From the NCBI GenBank assembly GCA_032622095.1, contig CP136069.1, positions 1,428,001-1,492,000 of the forward strand: 64,000 nucleotides of DNA, in the 5' to 3' direction. The position numbers were made by a program, and so were the translations under genes. Shown here in pieces: positions 22,708 to 34,544 of the stretch. Every line of letters begins with the position of its first letter. Position 1 is the first letter of the stretch. Source of the DNA: Siphonodentalium dalli. Lineage: Eukaryota; Mollusca; Scaphopoda; Gadilida; Siphonodentaliidae. Under the pieces are notes generated by a model. It had not been told where the DNA came from. It was given only the letters and a program-made list of their open reading frames with translations, and did not search any database.

Positions 22708-23602
22708 CTAGAAGGTGACCCGACTTCGTCCGGGCTTTGACCTTGAATTGTCTATTTTGAAGGCCAAGGTCAAGTGGGGTCACGATTTGACCCGTCCAAA
22801 ACACAGTTCCCGAACAAAAGTACCCGACAAAAGTACCCGTCGAAATCCATCCGGTTTTACCCGATTTGACCTTGAATTGACCATTTTGAAGATCAAGGTC
22901 AGGTGGGGGTCAAACAACAACACCCCAAAAATGGTGGAAATCGGCCCAGCGGATACCGCGAAATCGGCCCAGCGGATACCGAGATACCCTATGCATCAAA
23001 TTTCGTCCGTAAAAATCCGCCAGTTTAACCCGATTTGATTTCCACTGAAGTATATAAACGCGCCTCAAGTTTCAACGTAAAGATAAATTACCATCGGTGC
23101 CCGAGATATCGCCAAGATGTCTGAAACAGTCAAATGCATCGGCCGGGTGAGAGTTAACGTGATCTAACTGTATGACCTCTAACGACGTCATAGAAGTTAC
23201 GCATTGTTTTTAACCTGATGGAAGATCGTACCACTTCTTCTTAATAATTGAGGCAGATAACTAAAACGGATACATACATATTATATATCGTTGGAAAGAT
23301 GAAACGCCACAGATTCTAACCGTGCAAATTATATGACTGGCAATTTATTATTCGCGCTATATCGAATCGATTTGTGAGCACCGAACTGAAATATATTAGC
23401 GCAAAACGGCGTAAAAGCAGATTTGACCTCGGCACGTGAAAAGTTGACCTCGCACGAACAAATTAATAGGCCTATGTTACTCGTGGCCTGAAAATACCCC
23501 CACGTACCAAGTTTCATCGAAATTGGCTGAGTCGTGTTCGAGTCCATCGATTACACACAAACAAACAAACAAACACACAGATCTTCCAAAATATATAATA
23601 GA
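22708..23602 (-). mobile_element. Helitron-like element, TCAAGGTCA family, with extra middle
   Basis: Begins CTAGAAGGTGACCCGACTTC (complement of the 3' hairpin and CTAG end) and finishes with an ACAAACAAACAAAC microsatellite and AGATCTTCCAAAATATATAA, next to the following element. About 23,041-23,450 has no counterpart in the sister copies, so it is an insertion or a mosaic segment. Confidence 0.6.
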
Positions 23603-24185
23603 CTAGAAGGTGACCCGACTTCGTCCGGGCTTTGACCTTGAATTGTCTATTTTGAAGCCAAGGTCAAGTGGGGTCACGATTTGACCCGTCCAAAACACAG
23701 TTCCCGAACAAAAGTACCCGACAAAAGTACCCGTCGAAATCCATCCGGTTTTACCCGATTTGACCTTGAATTGACCATTTTGAAGGTCAAGGTCAGGTGG
23801 GGTCAAACAACAACACCCCAAAAATGGTGGAAATCGGCCCAGCGAAATCCCATCAAAATTGGCGATTTGACCTTGAAGTTACCCGATTTCAAGGTCAAGG
23901 TCACGTCGCACGGGCAAATGAATATGCTTATGAGACTCGCCATAAGAAAGTACCCCCACATACCAAGTTTCGTCGAAATCCCGTGATATTCGGGCGTTTG
24001 ACCTTGAAATGACCCGATTTCAAGGTCAAGGTCACGTCGCACGGACAAATTAATATGCCTATGTTCGTCGCCGGCCGAAAATACCCACACATACCAAGTT
24101 TCAGCGAAATCGGCTGTGCCATTTTCGAGTCAATCGATTACACACACACAGACACACACACAGATCTTCCAAAATATATAATAGA
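23603..24185 (-). mobile_element. Helitron-like element, TCAAGGTCA family
   Basis: Compact copy, CTAGAAGGTGACCCGACTTC at one end and CACACAGATCTTCCAAAATATA at the other, collinear with the complement of 1,582-2,203. It abuts the preceding and following elements with no spacer. Confidence 0.65.
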
Positions 24186-25302
24186 CTAGCCGATGAGCCC
24201 GACGTTGTCCGGGCTATTCAAAAACCAAATTTCAAGTCGATAGCTCCACCCGTTGTCCGGGCTATTCAAAAACCAAATTTCAAGTCGATAGCTCTACCCA
24301 GCCCGAAATTTCAAGTCGATAGCTCTACCCGTTTCCGAGATCTGGTCTGCGCATGCGCGAAGCTGGCGTCGCACGGGCTCGGCGACCCGATAAAATTCGT
24401 ATCCGGGGCAAGATACATTCACATAGCAAATTTCAAGTCGATAGCTCCACCCGTTTCCGAGATCTCGTCTGCGCATGCGCGAAGCTGGTATCGCACGGGC
24501 TCGGCTACCCGATAAAATTCGTATCCGGGGCAAGATACATTCACATAGCAAATTTCAAGTCGATAGCTCCACCCGTTTCCGAGATCTCGTCTGCGCATGC
24601 GCGAAGCGGGCGCCGCACGGGCTCGCCAATACGACAACGTTCACCGCCTGGTCAAACTACACACACGTACCAAGTTTCGTCCCGATCGGTCGAGAATCGT
24701 AGATTTGTATAAATGACAGACAGACAGACAGACAGACAAACAAACAGAGGTCTTCAAAATATATATGAGACTAGCCGATGAGCCCGACGTTGTCCGGGCT
24801 ATTCAAAAACCAAATTTCAAAAAGTCGATAGCTCCACCCGTTGTCCGGGCTATTCAAAAACCAAATTTCAAGTCGATAGCTCTACCCAGCCCGAAATTTC
24901 AAGTCGATAGCTCTACCCGTTTCCGAGATCTGGTCTGCGCATGCGCGAAGCTGGCGTCGCACGGGCTCGGCGACCCGATAAAATTCGTATCCGGGGCAAG
25001 ATACATTCACATAGCAAATTTCAAGTCGATAGCTCCACCCGTTTCCGAGATCTCGTCTGCGCATGCGCGAAGCTGGTGTCGCACGGGCTCGGCTACCCGA
25101 TAAAATTCGCATCCGGGGCAAGATACATTCACATAGCAAATTTCAAGTCGATAGCTCCACCCGTTTCCGAGATCTCGTCTGCGCATGCGCGAAGCGGGCG
25201 CCGCACGGGCTAGCCAATACGACAACGTTCACCGCCTGGTCAAACTACACACACGTACCAAGTTTCGTCCCGATCGGTCGAGAATCGTAGATTTGTATAA
25301 AT

Positions 25303-25334
<32 letters not shown>

Positions 25335-25891
25335 AACAGAGGTCTTCAAAATATATATGAGACTAGCCGATGAGCCCGACGTTGTCCGGGCTATTCAAAA
25401 ACCAAATTTCAAGTCGATAGCTCCACCCGTTGTCCGGGCTATTCAAAAACCAAATTTCAAGTCGATAGCTCTACCCAGCCAGAAATTTCAAGTCGATAGC
25501 TCTACCCGTTTCCGAGATCTGGTCTGCGCATGCGCGAAGCTGGCGTCGCACGGGCTCGGCGACCCGATAAAATTCGTATCCGGGGCAAGATACATTCACA
25601 TAGCAAATTTCAAGTCGATAGCTCCACCCGTTTCCGAGATCTCGTCTGCGCATGCGCGAAGCTGGTGTCGCACGGGCTCGGCTACCCGATAAAATTCGTA
25701 TCCGGGGCAAGATACATTCACATAGCAAATTTCAAGTCGATAGCTCCACCCGTTTCCGAGATCTCGTCTGCGCATGCGCGAAGCGGGCGCCGCACGGGCT
25801 AGCCAATACGACAACGTTCACCGCCTGGTCAAACTACACACACGTACCAAGTTTCGTCCCGATCGGTCGAGAATCGTAGATTTGTATAAAT

Positions 25892-25923
<32 letters not shown>

Positions 25924-26480
25924 AACAGAGGTCTTCAAAATATATATGAGACTAGCCGATGAGCCCGACGTTGTCCGGGCTATTCAAAAACCAAATTTCA
26001 AGTCGATAGCTCCACCCGTTGTCCGGGCTATTCAAAAACCAAATTTCAAGTCGATAGCTCTACCCAGCCCGAAATTTCAAGTCGATAGCTCTACCCGTTT
26101 CCGAGATCTGGTCTGCGCATGCGCGAAGCTGGCGTCGCACGGGCTCGGCGACCCGATAAAATTCGTATCCGGGGCAAGATACATTCACATAGCAAATTTC
26201 AAGTCGATAGCTCCACCCGTTTCCGAGATCTCGTCTGCGCATGCGCGAAGCTGGTGTCGCACGGGCTCGGCTACCCGATAAAATTCGTATCCGGGGCAAG
26301 ATACATTCACATAGCAAATTTCAAGTCGATAGCTCCACCCGTTTCCGAGATCTCGTCTGCGCATGCGCGAAGCGGGCGCCGCACGGGCTCGCCAATACGA
26401 CAACGTTCACCGCCTGGTCAAACTACACACACGTACCAAGTTTCGTCCCGATCGGTCGAGAATCGTAGATTTGTATAAAT

Positions 26481-26520
<40 letters not shown>

Positions 26521-27077
26521 AACAGAGGTCTTCAAAATATATATGAGACTAGCCGATGAGCCCGACGTTGTCCGGGCTATTCAAAACCCAAATTTCAAGT
26601 CGATAGCTCCACCCGTTGTCCGGGCTATTCAAAAACCAAATTTCAAGTCGATAGCTCTACCCAGCCCGAAATTTCAAGTCGATAGCTCTACCCGTTTCCG
26701 AGATCTGGTCTGCGCATGCGCGAAGCTGGCGTCGCACGGGCTCGGCGACCCGATAAAATTCGTATCCGGGGCAAGATACATTCACATAGCAAATTTCAAG
26801 TCGATAGCTCCACCCGTTTCCGAGATCTCGTCTGCGCATGCGCGAAGCTGGTGTCGCACGGGCTCGGCTACCCGATAAAATTCGTATCCGGGGCAAGATA
26901 CATTCACATAGCAAATTTATAGTCGATAGCTCCACCCGTTTCCGAGATCTCGTCTGCGCATGCGCGAAGCGGGCGCCGCACGGGCTCGCCAATACGACAA
27001 CGTTCACCGCCTGGTCAAACTACACACACGTACCAAGTTTCGTCCCGATCGGTCGAGAATCGTAGATTTGTATAAAT

Positions 27078-27133
<56 letters not shown>

Positions 27134-27163
27134 AACAGAGGTCTTCAAAAAATATATATGAGA
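24186..27163 (-). mobile_element. Head-to-tail array of five Helitron-like elements
   Basis: Elements start with CTAGCCGATGAGCCCGAC at 24,186, 24,771, 25,363, 25,952 and 26,549, and the last ends near 27,163. They are the 10.6-kb array family on the opposite strand. Lengths are 585, 592, 589, 597 and 615 bp, the growth being largely in the GACA microsatellite, which is longest in the last copy (27,078-27,128). Each carries three core units with CTGCGCATGCGCG and the GTCCGGGCT hairpin. Open frames of up to 119 residues here are repeat shadows. Confidence 0.75.
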
Positions 27164-28045
27164 TGTTCATATCCTCTATTAATTATAAATTTTGGGCAAC
27201 GGACGAATGGTCGCTCTTTATAAGAGGTAATCGTTGGATTGGGATCGTTGAAATTATTGCTAGGTTCACAAAAATTCAAAAAATGTTTAAACTCAGACTT
27301 TTAAAAGTCTGTGTCTGCTCATCACAGTCTCCACACAATTTGTTTGGAGATACATGTATATCTGTCTTCTTAATCACAGCTCCACAAAGTAACCATTGTT
27401 TGTGTATAATCTAGTGAGAAAATTAATAAAACAGTTAAAAAGCCTTTAATTTTTCTCTAGATTTTAAAATACTTGACCATCAAATATAGAATTTTGAAGG
27501 CACACAACTCGAGCAATACTGAGAAATGTTTTCAGCTCTGGAATCAGGAAGTAAGGTTGACAAATTTGACTTGAAATTGGAACGACTTGCGAATTATTTT
27601 TTTTTATATTCATCCCTGAAAATCCATAAATTGATGATTTGACCAAATCCTCCCAAATTTATTTCACGAAATTCACTATATTCTCTTTTTTCAATTTGTG
27701 TTGATTTTAGTATGTTGCCTTTGGGGGGTTTATGTACTTATTCCTTGGGGAAAAAAACAGGTTGCAATTAGTTCTGTATAAACACATAAATGCACTGAAC
27801 TAAAAACATGGACTGGCTGGTCCGGGTTTAAACCAGAGATAACGAATGTGTCACTTAGTTAGGCATGTGGTCTCGAGTTTAAACTATGTTTTAGCTGTGA
27901 GGCTGATTCTGGTTTACATGAACCTGGTTTAAACTGGAGATTTCCAGATGGATACATAGTCCGTATTTCATGTATTCACCAAACTAATACCATAGGTTGA
28001 GTTTGATGTCCGAACATTATACGTCGCATTAACGCTATCTTACAG
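27164..28045. other. No gene seen
   Basis: Unique-looking AT-rich sequence without long frames, terminal repeats or recognisable domains. It directly precedes the acceptor of the Thr/Ser-rich exon at 28,046. Confidence 0.5.
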
Positions 28046-28138
28046 CAACTACTGCTCCAATATCAACAACAGAGATCGATGGTGTCCATACGACAACACC
28101 AGTGGCAGATGTAAAATCCATTGACTCTTCGAACACAA
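28046..28138 (+). CDS. Candidate Thr/Ser-rich exon
   Basis: A 93-bp segment between the acceptor TATCTTACAG and a consensus donor GTAAGT. In phase 1 it encodes 31 residues rich in Thr, Ser and Pro (TTAPISTTEIDGVHTTTP, then VADVKSIDSSNT). It is exactly 31 codons and phase 1 at both ends, like the other exons on this strand. I read it as a mucin-like, probably O-glycosylated spacer between the signal peptide and the TSP1 domains. The composition and clean splice sites support an exon; the product is inferred from context. Confidence 0.55.
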
Positions 28139-28629
28139 GTAAGTACACCATGTTGTGCATCATTCTGGATTTAATACATGTATATAGTATATGATACGTC
28201 ACACAGCTGGCCTGGCAAAGGAATTCAAGCTCGGACAAACTTGTGTCCGCGGACATAAAAACCAAAGGGAGTTTAAGTGGATTGTGGTTTACGTGCTGAG
28301 GTCAGTCCATATTAACGAGCTCAAACGAGGCATCAAAAAGTGCAACAACGAAAGAGGTTTAATGGCTGGACTACTTTGAATATTGATATTAGCATACCAC
28401 ATACAACATATATTATCTCTATATTACGCAGTTATTAGTAATTTGATGTGTATACGTCTATGCGTTATGTAAACTCTTCAGTACTGGAGAAAATACAAAT
28501 TATTTGCAGATATTATGAACGTCCATGGTTAATGGGCCCTCAAAACTTGTCTTTGAATGCAATATTAACGAAATTCAGTTAATGCCGGTGTGTTTGCGTT
28601 TTGTTGTGTATTTCTATGCCTACCCAGTA

Positions 28630-30849
28630 GTATCAAGTATTCTTCTGCGTTCCCCATTTTGGCAACCGCGATCTTATTCTGACATCGGATCTAAATTTAT
28701 ATTTACTGGCTCGAGTAGCTCTTTTATACACCCCTATTTTTTCGACAAGGCGAGCTTTAGTTTTTTCAGATTTACTTTTCTTATAAATACTAAGGGCTTT
28801 TCTATAAGCTCTCCTTGTATTTGAACAATCTTTCGTAACCCACCGTTTCGGCTTTTGAATACTATCGGCAACTAGCTTTGTCTTTTTATCCTGTTTTTTT
28901 CCCCAAACGTATTAAAGGCACGGGATGCCTTAGTTGTCGAAAATATTCATATTTGTTCCAATCACCGTAAACAGAAAAACATTAAAACGCATATATACAG
29001 TTTCGTTCATATATACCATGACCATCGCGTAAACAGCATGCTATCATAAAGACCTACTATATTTTACCCAAGCAAGAGTCTGATTGTGTTACAGAAGACA
29101 GCACAGTGTTACTAGCTAATCACACACAAATGATATAAATGCTCTTTATTAGTTCCATATCAGGAATTCAGCAACAAAGAACGCTCTTTATGTTTACCAT
29201 CATAATATAAACAAACACGAGGAAAGTAACTTTTATGCTTTTGTTTACATAACAATGGTCAAACATATGACAATAACATACTGTTTATGCGATATTTCGT
29301 ATTTGTATACGGACAAAGTCTGTCTACATTTTTATATTCTTTCTGTTTGTGGCGGTTTTTGACCGGTGGAAATATTTTCACAGAATACCCACCGCCAAGG
29401 CCCCCCATACCTTTAATCGCGGCTTCGCAGTAAATTTCCTTGAGACGGTTATTATTGATATCTGTACCCGATTTCATATTCAGACAATTTTCAAACTCTT
29501 TTATTTTATTTATGTTCAGATTTTTAATAAATAATTTCTCCTCATCGTGGGGTTGATGCATTGGTGTGTTAAGTATCCTGACGATTCGGTAGTTGCTATT
29601 TTGAAGTCTCTATTCTCCTATTCTATCGAATGTTCAGTTGGGATTCGTATTACGCAAACTAAGGGTGTATGCACGTCAAACAATAGACCGTTGAATTCTT
29701 CGACTCTGAAATCAACATTGTGTTGTAATAATGTGTAAGAAGTCAAAAGTTAGTCTACAACGCTTACCTTTCTACAAGTAGGGAGTCCAATGTTTGCGTC
29801 TGAGCCGAATCTACCCGTTTGCTATCAAAAGTTTAGCGCTTCTGCAGAAGTCAACAAGTTGGTATCCGAAATTATTTGTACGTTTGTCTTTTGAGCATCT
29901 TTTGGGGATTTCAATATATGGAGCGATATCATCATGGGTTTTATCGGGTGCAACGAAGTCTATTAACTGAGCTGTTCGCGAATTGAAGTCGCCGAGAAGA
30001 ATAACGTTTCCGTATGCCTTAGCTTCGGCAACGTTTCCAAAAATTTCATCAAAACATGTTTTTGAGCTGGAATTACTACCCATCGGGTGGTAAATAAACG
30101 TTTCCAACTACTAAGGGGAGCTGTGCGTTAAATGTATTCAGTGAGATCGTGATCCAAAAAATATAATCACAGTGACAATCCAAAGGTTTGATGCTTAGCA
30201 CGTTTAACATGTCGTCACCCACCAATACGCACAATCCACCAGAGCGATATCTAGATATCGTTTGTCTATTTTTAATAATTAGAGTTGAATAACCTTGGAT
30301 ACGAATATTGTCGGCATCGTCAGTTTTTGTTTCCTGTAAACATAATATGTCATGTGACCTAACGAAATCGATGAATTCTGGTTCATCGATTTTACTAAGT
30401 AGCCCACCCACGTTAATTAATCCTCTCTTTCGTTGAACTTCAGGTCTCCTCACCCCAAACCCCTAGTCGGATGACAATGGTTGTCCCGTGGCAACAGTTG
30501 GCCCAAAACCAGTTGACGGTGCTGGTTTTGAGCCAACTACACACGAGATGGTGCTTACTGGATTCTGTGGTACAGTATTTTGGTTGGATGGGCCTCCCGA
30601 TGTGGACCCAGCACTTTCGAGCGAGCCACGCTCAGTAGTCCTCGGTACCCCACCCTTTGCATTGGGCGGTCCCTGGTACTTTCGCTCTAACTGGGGTCCC
30701 AGTCGATACAACGTGAGGCCCCCATTCCGGGGCATCAGACCGGGCATATCAGAGGGAGCGAACCCACCAGGAACTCGCGAGGTACATTGGGATGTGACCG
30801 ACCCGCACTGAACCGGGGCATTTGGTGGCATGAGTACTGTGGCACCCAA
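28630..30849 (-). pseudogene. Decayed non-LTR retrotransposon (LINE) ORF2: endonuclease and linker
   Basis: Reading from high to low coordinates, 30,453-30,076 encodes an APE-type endonuclease start: LQETKTDD holds the catalytic Glu, and GNVYLPPDG closes it. After a frame change, 30,107-29,811 continues with GDFNSRT, the Asp/Asn motif of the same fold. Fragments at about 29,740-29,580 (VEEFNGLLFDVHTPL) and 29,561-29,259 look like the endonuclease end and following linker, and 28,920-28,640 contains KPKRWVTKDCSNTRRAYRKA, the basic linker typical before reverse transcriptase. The Gly/Pro-rich frame 30,849-30,466 is in register with the endonuclease but separated by a stop. No reverse transcriptase was found downstream. 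Several frameshifts and stops make it non-functional. The clade (CR1-like or other) is not resolved. Confidence 0.7.
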
Positions 30850-31009
30850 TGAGACACCCTATGCAGCGCCAGGAGGGCCCATCCAATGAGGGACCCGAGA
30901 GAAACCAGCGATCCCGCCCTGGATCACATGGGGGCGACATTAATATTGGTACACTATACATCCAACGTTTCGCTGGATGTTAGTTTTACATACAATTTGG
31001 TTGATAATT

Positions 31010-31560
31010 TTAACTCATTGGGGCCATTTTCCCTTCATATTTTAGACTTTGACTAATTTCTAGGCATTTCGGACGTTTCGACACAAATCTGTTTTGGCCC
31101 AATTTTTGTTATTTTTTACTTGGTATGTTCCCGTGGTCATTTAATTGCCACATGTTCCTTTAAAAAATCGGACCGAGCACAGGTTGGACACCTTTTCAGA
31201 CCACTTTTATGAACTCGAACAAAAAAAAATTCGGCCCAAAATGATCCGCACAGCTGGCCACTTGAGAATTTGGACTCATTGGGGTAATTTTCCCTTCATT
31301 TTTTAGACTTTGTCTAATTTCGAGCCATTTCGGACGTTTCGACCCAATTTTGTTTGGCCCATTTTTTTGTTATTTTTTACTTAGTATGTTCTCGTGGTCA
31401 TTTGCCACATTTTTCCACACAAAAAAATCGGACCGAGCACAGGTTCGACACTTTTTCGGACCACTTTTACCAACTCGGCCCAAAAAAAAATTCGGCCCAA
31501 AGTTTTTCGCCCACCTGGGCACTTGTGAATTTGGGACCATTTGCCACACTTTCCGATATT
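31010..31560. repeat. Two-copy tandem repeat, approx 260-bp unit
   Basis: Two copies sharing ATTTTCCCTTCATATTTTAG, CATTTCGGACGTTTCGAC, TTTTTTACTT(G/A)GTATGTTC and AAAATCGGACCGAGCACAGG. Non-coding. Confidence 0.75.
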
Positions 31561-31985
31561 TTGCGAATATCGAATAAGAAAAAAGTAACGAAATTCATGT
31601 TGATCGTTTGACATGGCCAAAGAGATCAGTCGAGTTTCTTATCGCGAAATTATAAGCAAAATCAGTGACTGACAAGGAATTCAATACTGAATGTGTTTGG
31701 CTTATAATTAAAGCGATCTCACCAAGGCTATTCTGGTTGGCATTATCGCTGTCCATGGCCATTTCTTTAGCTGGCGGTGGACTGGTCAGTTCCTGACTGG
31801 CTTTTCGTTTGTTTTTTGTTTGTTTCCTCCTCCATTGTGAGAAAATTTCGTTATATTCGGTGTTTCTCACCGCCCCTATCATTATTCTCAAAAGCTTTCT
31901 ATAGTTGCATTTGTATAAAATAATAAATAGGAATCGAAGACCACTTTCCAGCAACGCTTCTATCAATTAATTTTGTTTTATTTAG

Positions 31986-32066
31986 ATTTTCTGGCCATGA
32001 AACGATCGGAGCGTTACAAGAGGCAGATATCGTCACAAACCGAATGCAATAACAACGAATGTCCAG
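31986..32066 (+). CDS. Candidate shortened TSP1-like exon
   Basis: An 81-bp segment between the acceptor TTTTATTTAG and the donor GTTTGTAAG, phase 1 at both ends. The 3' part reads SSQTECNNNECP, the last-cysteine region of a TSP1 repeat (QT.xC...xCP). The 5' part (FLAMKRSERYKRQI) has no TSP1 counterpart, so the WxxW and CxxTC half of the domain is missing. The intron after the donor is homologous to that of the 34,026 and array exons, so this is a copy of the same unit with a replaced front. It may be a relic or a lineage-specific exon. Confidence 0.4.
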
Positions 32067-32234
32067 GTTTGTAAGAGCTTACATGAATTTAAGAATTTCC
32101 TTAAAATTATATACCATACACCAAAACACCTTCAACAGAAACAAATGGATCGATTTAAATTACGATAAATTGCTAAACTGGCAGTCCATCGTGCGTCTGT
32201 GGAAATGAACTTGAAGATGCGCACCACTATTCTT

Positions 32235-32385
32235 CTTAATGTGTCTCCCATACCAATCACAATGAGTACAGTTTAATATGTCCCCCATACCAAGCACAAT
32301 GAGTACAGTTTAATGTGTCCCCCATACCAAGCACAATGAGTACAGTTTAATGTGTCCCCCATACCAAGCACAATGAGTACAGTTT
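32235..32385. repeat. Minisatellite (CCCCCATACCAAGCACAATG)
   Basis: Four copies of a 46-bp unit, TGTCCCCCATACCAAGCACA then ATGAGTACAGTTTAAT. The single-copy ancestor is visible near 34,385 (GTGTCCCCCAAACCAAGCAC) in the homologous intron. Confidence 0.8.
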
Positions 32386-32590
32386 TTCAAACACATTTCG
32401 AACAGATGGCGTCACTGTGTATATACAGTATATGCAAAGCTACAAACCCCTTTTCAAATTAAACCATAATACCTCAAATGCATCATCATAAAGATCACCA
32501 TTATTATATTACTCCAATTTATAAAACTACCTCAACTTCAAATCTCCATATTTAGTACTTCAAATTAAGACATCACTACCTAGAACCGTA

Positions 32591-33749
32591 TGGGGCGCCA
32601 TTCTTCTCTTTATTTCATATTTAGTGATATCAATAATTCCTCTATTATATCACAAAATGAATATATCACAACATCGAATATATTATATCATAAAATCGTA
32701 AGCAATTAGTGATATCACATATTCGATTTTATGATAGCATTATATGAATTCGTGATATCACTTATTCGAATTTGTGATATCATATATTCATTTTTTTGTG
32801 ATCAATAATTCGGATGAAAAGACTATTTATTGATATCACTAGATGCATTCAGTGATATCATAAAATAGTTATTGATATCATAAAATTAATTTATGATATC
32901 ACAAAATCGAATTGTTGATATCACGAAATGTTTAATTTTTTTGGGATATGATATATTCGATTTTATGATATCTTAAATTCATTTTATGATATCACTAATT
33001 CGAATTAGTGATATCGTATATTCATTTTGTGATATCAATAAATACTCGTTATTTTTTGACACATTCAATTTTATATCACATCACTAAATCACGGATTTGC
33101 GGGGCATCGTTCTTCTATTTATTAACAATTTAGCTATATCAATAATTCATTTTATGATATCACTAAATGAATATATGATGTCACAAAATCTAATATATGA
33201 TATCATTAAATATATGATGATAACACAAAATGATTTTCAGATATCACTAATTCCTAATTGTGATATCATAAATTCATTCTTTGATATCGCACAATCGAAT
33301 TATTGATACCACAAAATAGTAAACATTTAGTTACAGAAATAATACGATTTTGTGATATCATAAAATGTTGAGGAATTAGTGATATCACAAAATATTTTGT
33401 GATATCTTAAAACCGAACATATGATATTACAAAATAAGTAATCATTTAGTGATATCAATACTTTGATTATACGATGTCATAAAATGATTTACTGATATCA
33501 CAAATATTGAATGAATAGTAGTCCAACTATGCCATGTGATATGTGATATATGTGATATGTGATATAAAAACATGAACTTATGATATCACAAATTGGAATT
33601 GGTGATATCTTTAAATAATTTTGTGATATCATAAGATATTTAATGACATCATACATTCGAGTTTGTGTTATCACATATTCATTTCTTGATATCATAAAAT
33701 GAATTATTAATACCACTAAATAGGTTATAAATAGAAGAACGGCGCTCCA
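32591..33749. mobile_element. 1,159-bp MITE packed with GATATC motifs
   Basis: Ends are inverted copies: TGGGGCGCCATTCTTCT at the left, AGAAGAACGGCGCTCCA at the right, flanked by TA on each side as in Tc1/mariner-type insertion. A 7-bp alternative duplication, TAGAACC, is also visible. An internal copy of the left end (GGGGCATCGTTCTTCT, near 33,100) suggests nesting or duplication. The body is a dense series of TGATATCA-type palindromes. It has no coding capacity. It sits immediately before the sequence that elsewhere becomes the 30-bp minisatellite. Confidence 0.75.
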
Positions 33750-34025
33750 TAGAACCTGCATCTCGTAACGCACATTGCAATTTAAACATTGTCACCATCT
33801 TATTGTTTGTTGTAATTGAATGGGATGTGGGCAATCTAAGTGGCTATAAGTTGCACCCAATCCCAATTGTACATACATGAACGATATAATCGAATTGACC
33901 TGAAATGTCACCATCGGGGTTTAGATCTGGCGGCCTTCCAGTGACATTTCAGTCATCAAGCGGGCGACAAATTAATCCTGTGCCTCACGGATTGTCACTG
34001 AATGTGGCCTCTTTTTTATTTAAAG

Positions 34026-34199
34026 TGGACGGTTCATGGACTCCATGGACGTACTATAGCAGCTGTAGTTTGACGTGTGGCGGTGGGTGCAGGACACTCA
34101 CACGGTGGTGTGCAGATCCACTACCTCAAAACGGAGGGGCAATGTGTGATGGAACTAGATACCAAACAGAGTCGTGCAACCCAAACGCATGTCCAGCAG
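34026..34199 (+). CDS. TSP1-domain exon (diverged member)
   Basis: A 174-bp exon with acceptor TTTATTTAAAG and donor GTTTGTG, phase 1 at both ends. It encodes a complete thrombospondin type 1 repeat: WTPWTYYSSC, then CSLTCGGGC, RWCADP, NGGAMCDG, QTESCNPNACP. Two tryptophans in WxxW spacing (C-mannosylation type) and CSLTCGGG (matching the O-fucosylation consensus CxxS/TCxxG) are present. It has seven cysteines where six are usual; the extra one is in GGGC. The domain is extracellular and typically binds matrix or glycosaminoglycan. Flanking introns are homologous to the seven-exon array at 44-51 kb, so it is the older, diverged paralogue of those exons. Confidence 0.8.
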
Positions 34200-34544
34200 G
34201 TTTGTGAAAGCTTACAAGATTTTCCTTAGAATTATATACAATATACAAAAAACACTATCAGTACTATTATATGGGCTCCAAAAATATCAACATAATAGAG
34301 CAACTTACATTACGATAAATTCCTGAACCATATAGCTTGCAGTACATAGTTTGTCGAAAGACGCGCACCACTATTTTTCTTAAGGTGTCCCCCAAACCAA
34401 GCACAACGAGTAAGGTTTTTCAACAAGCTTCGAACATAATGCATCAATAAGTTAAACATATAAATAATACTTTACAGAATTTTCAAAAATATATATCAGC
34501 TACAAACTGCTTTCCAAATTAAACCAAAATACCTCATATCGGAA

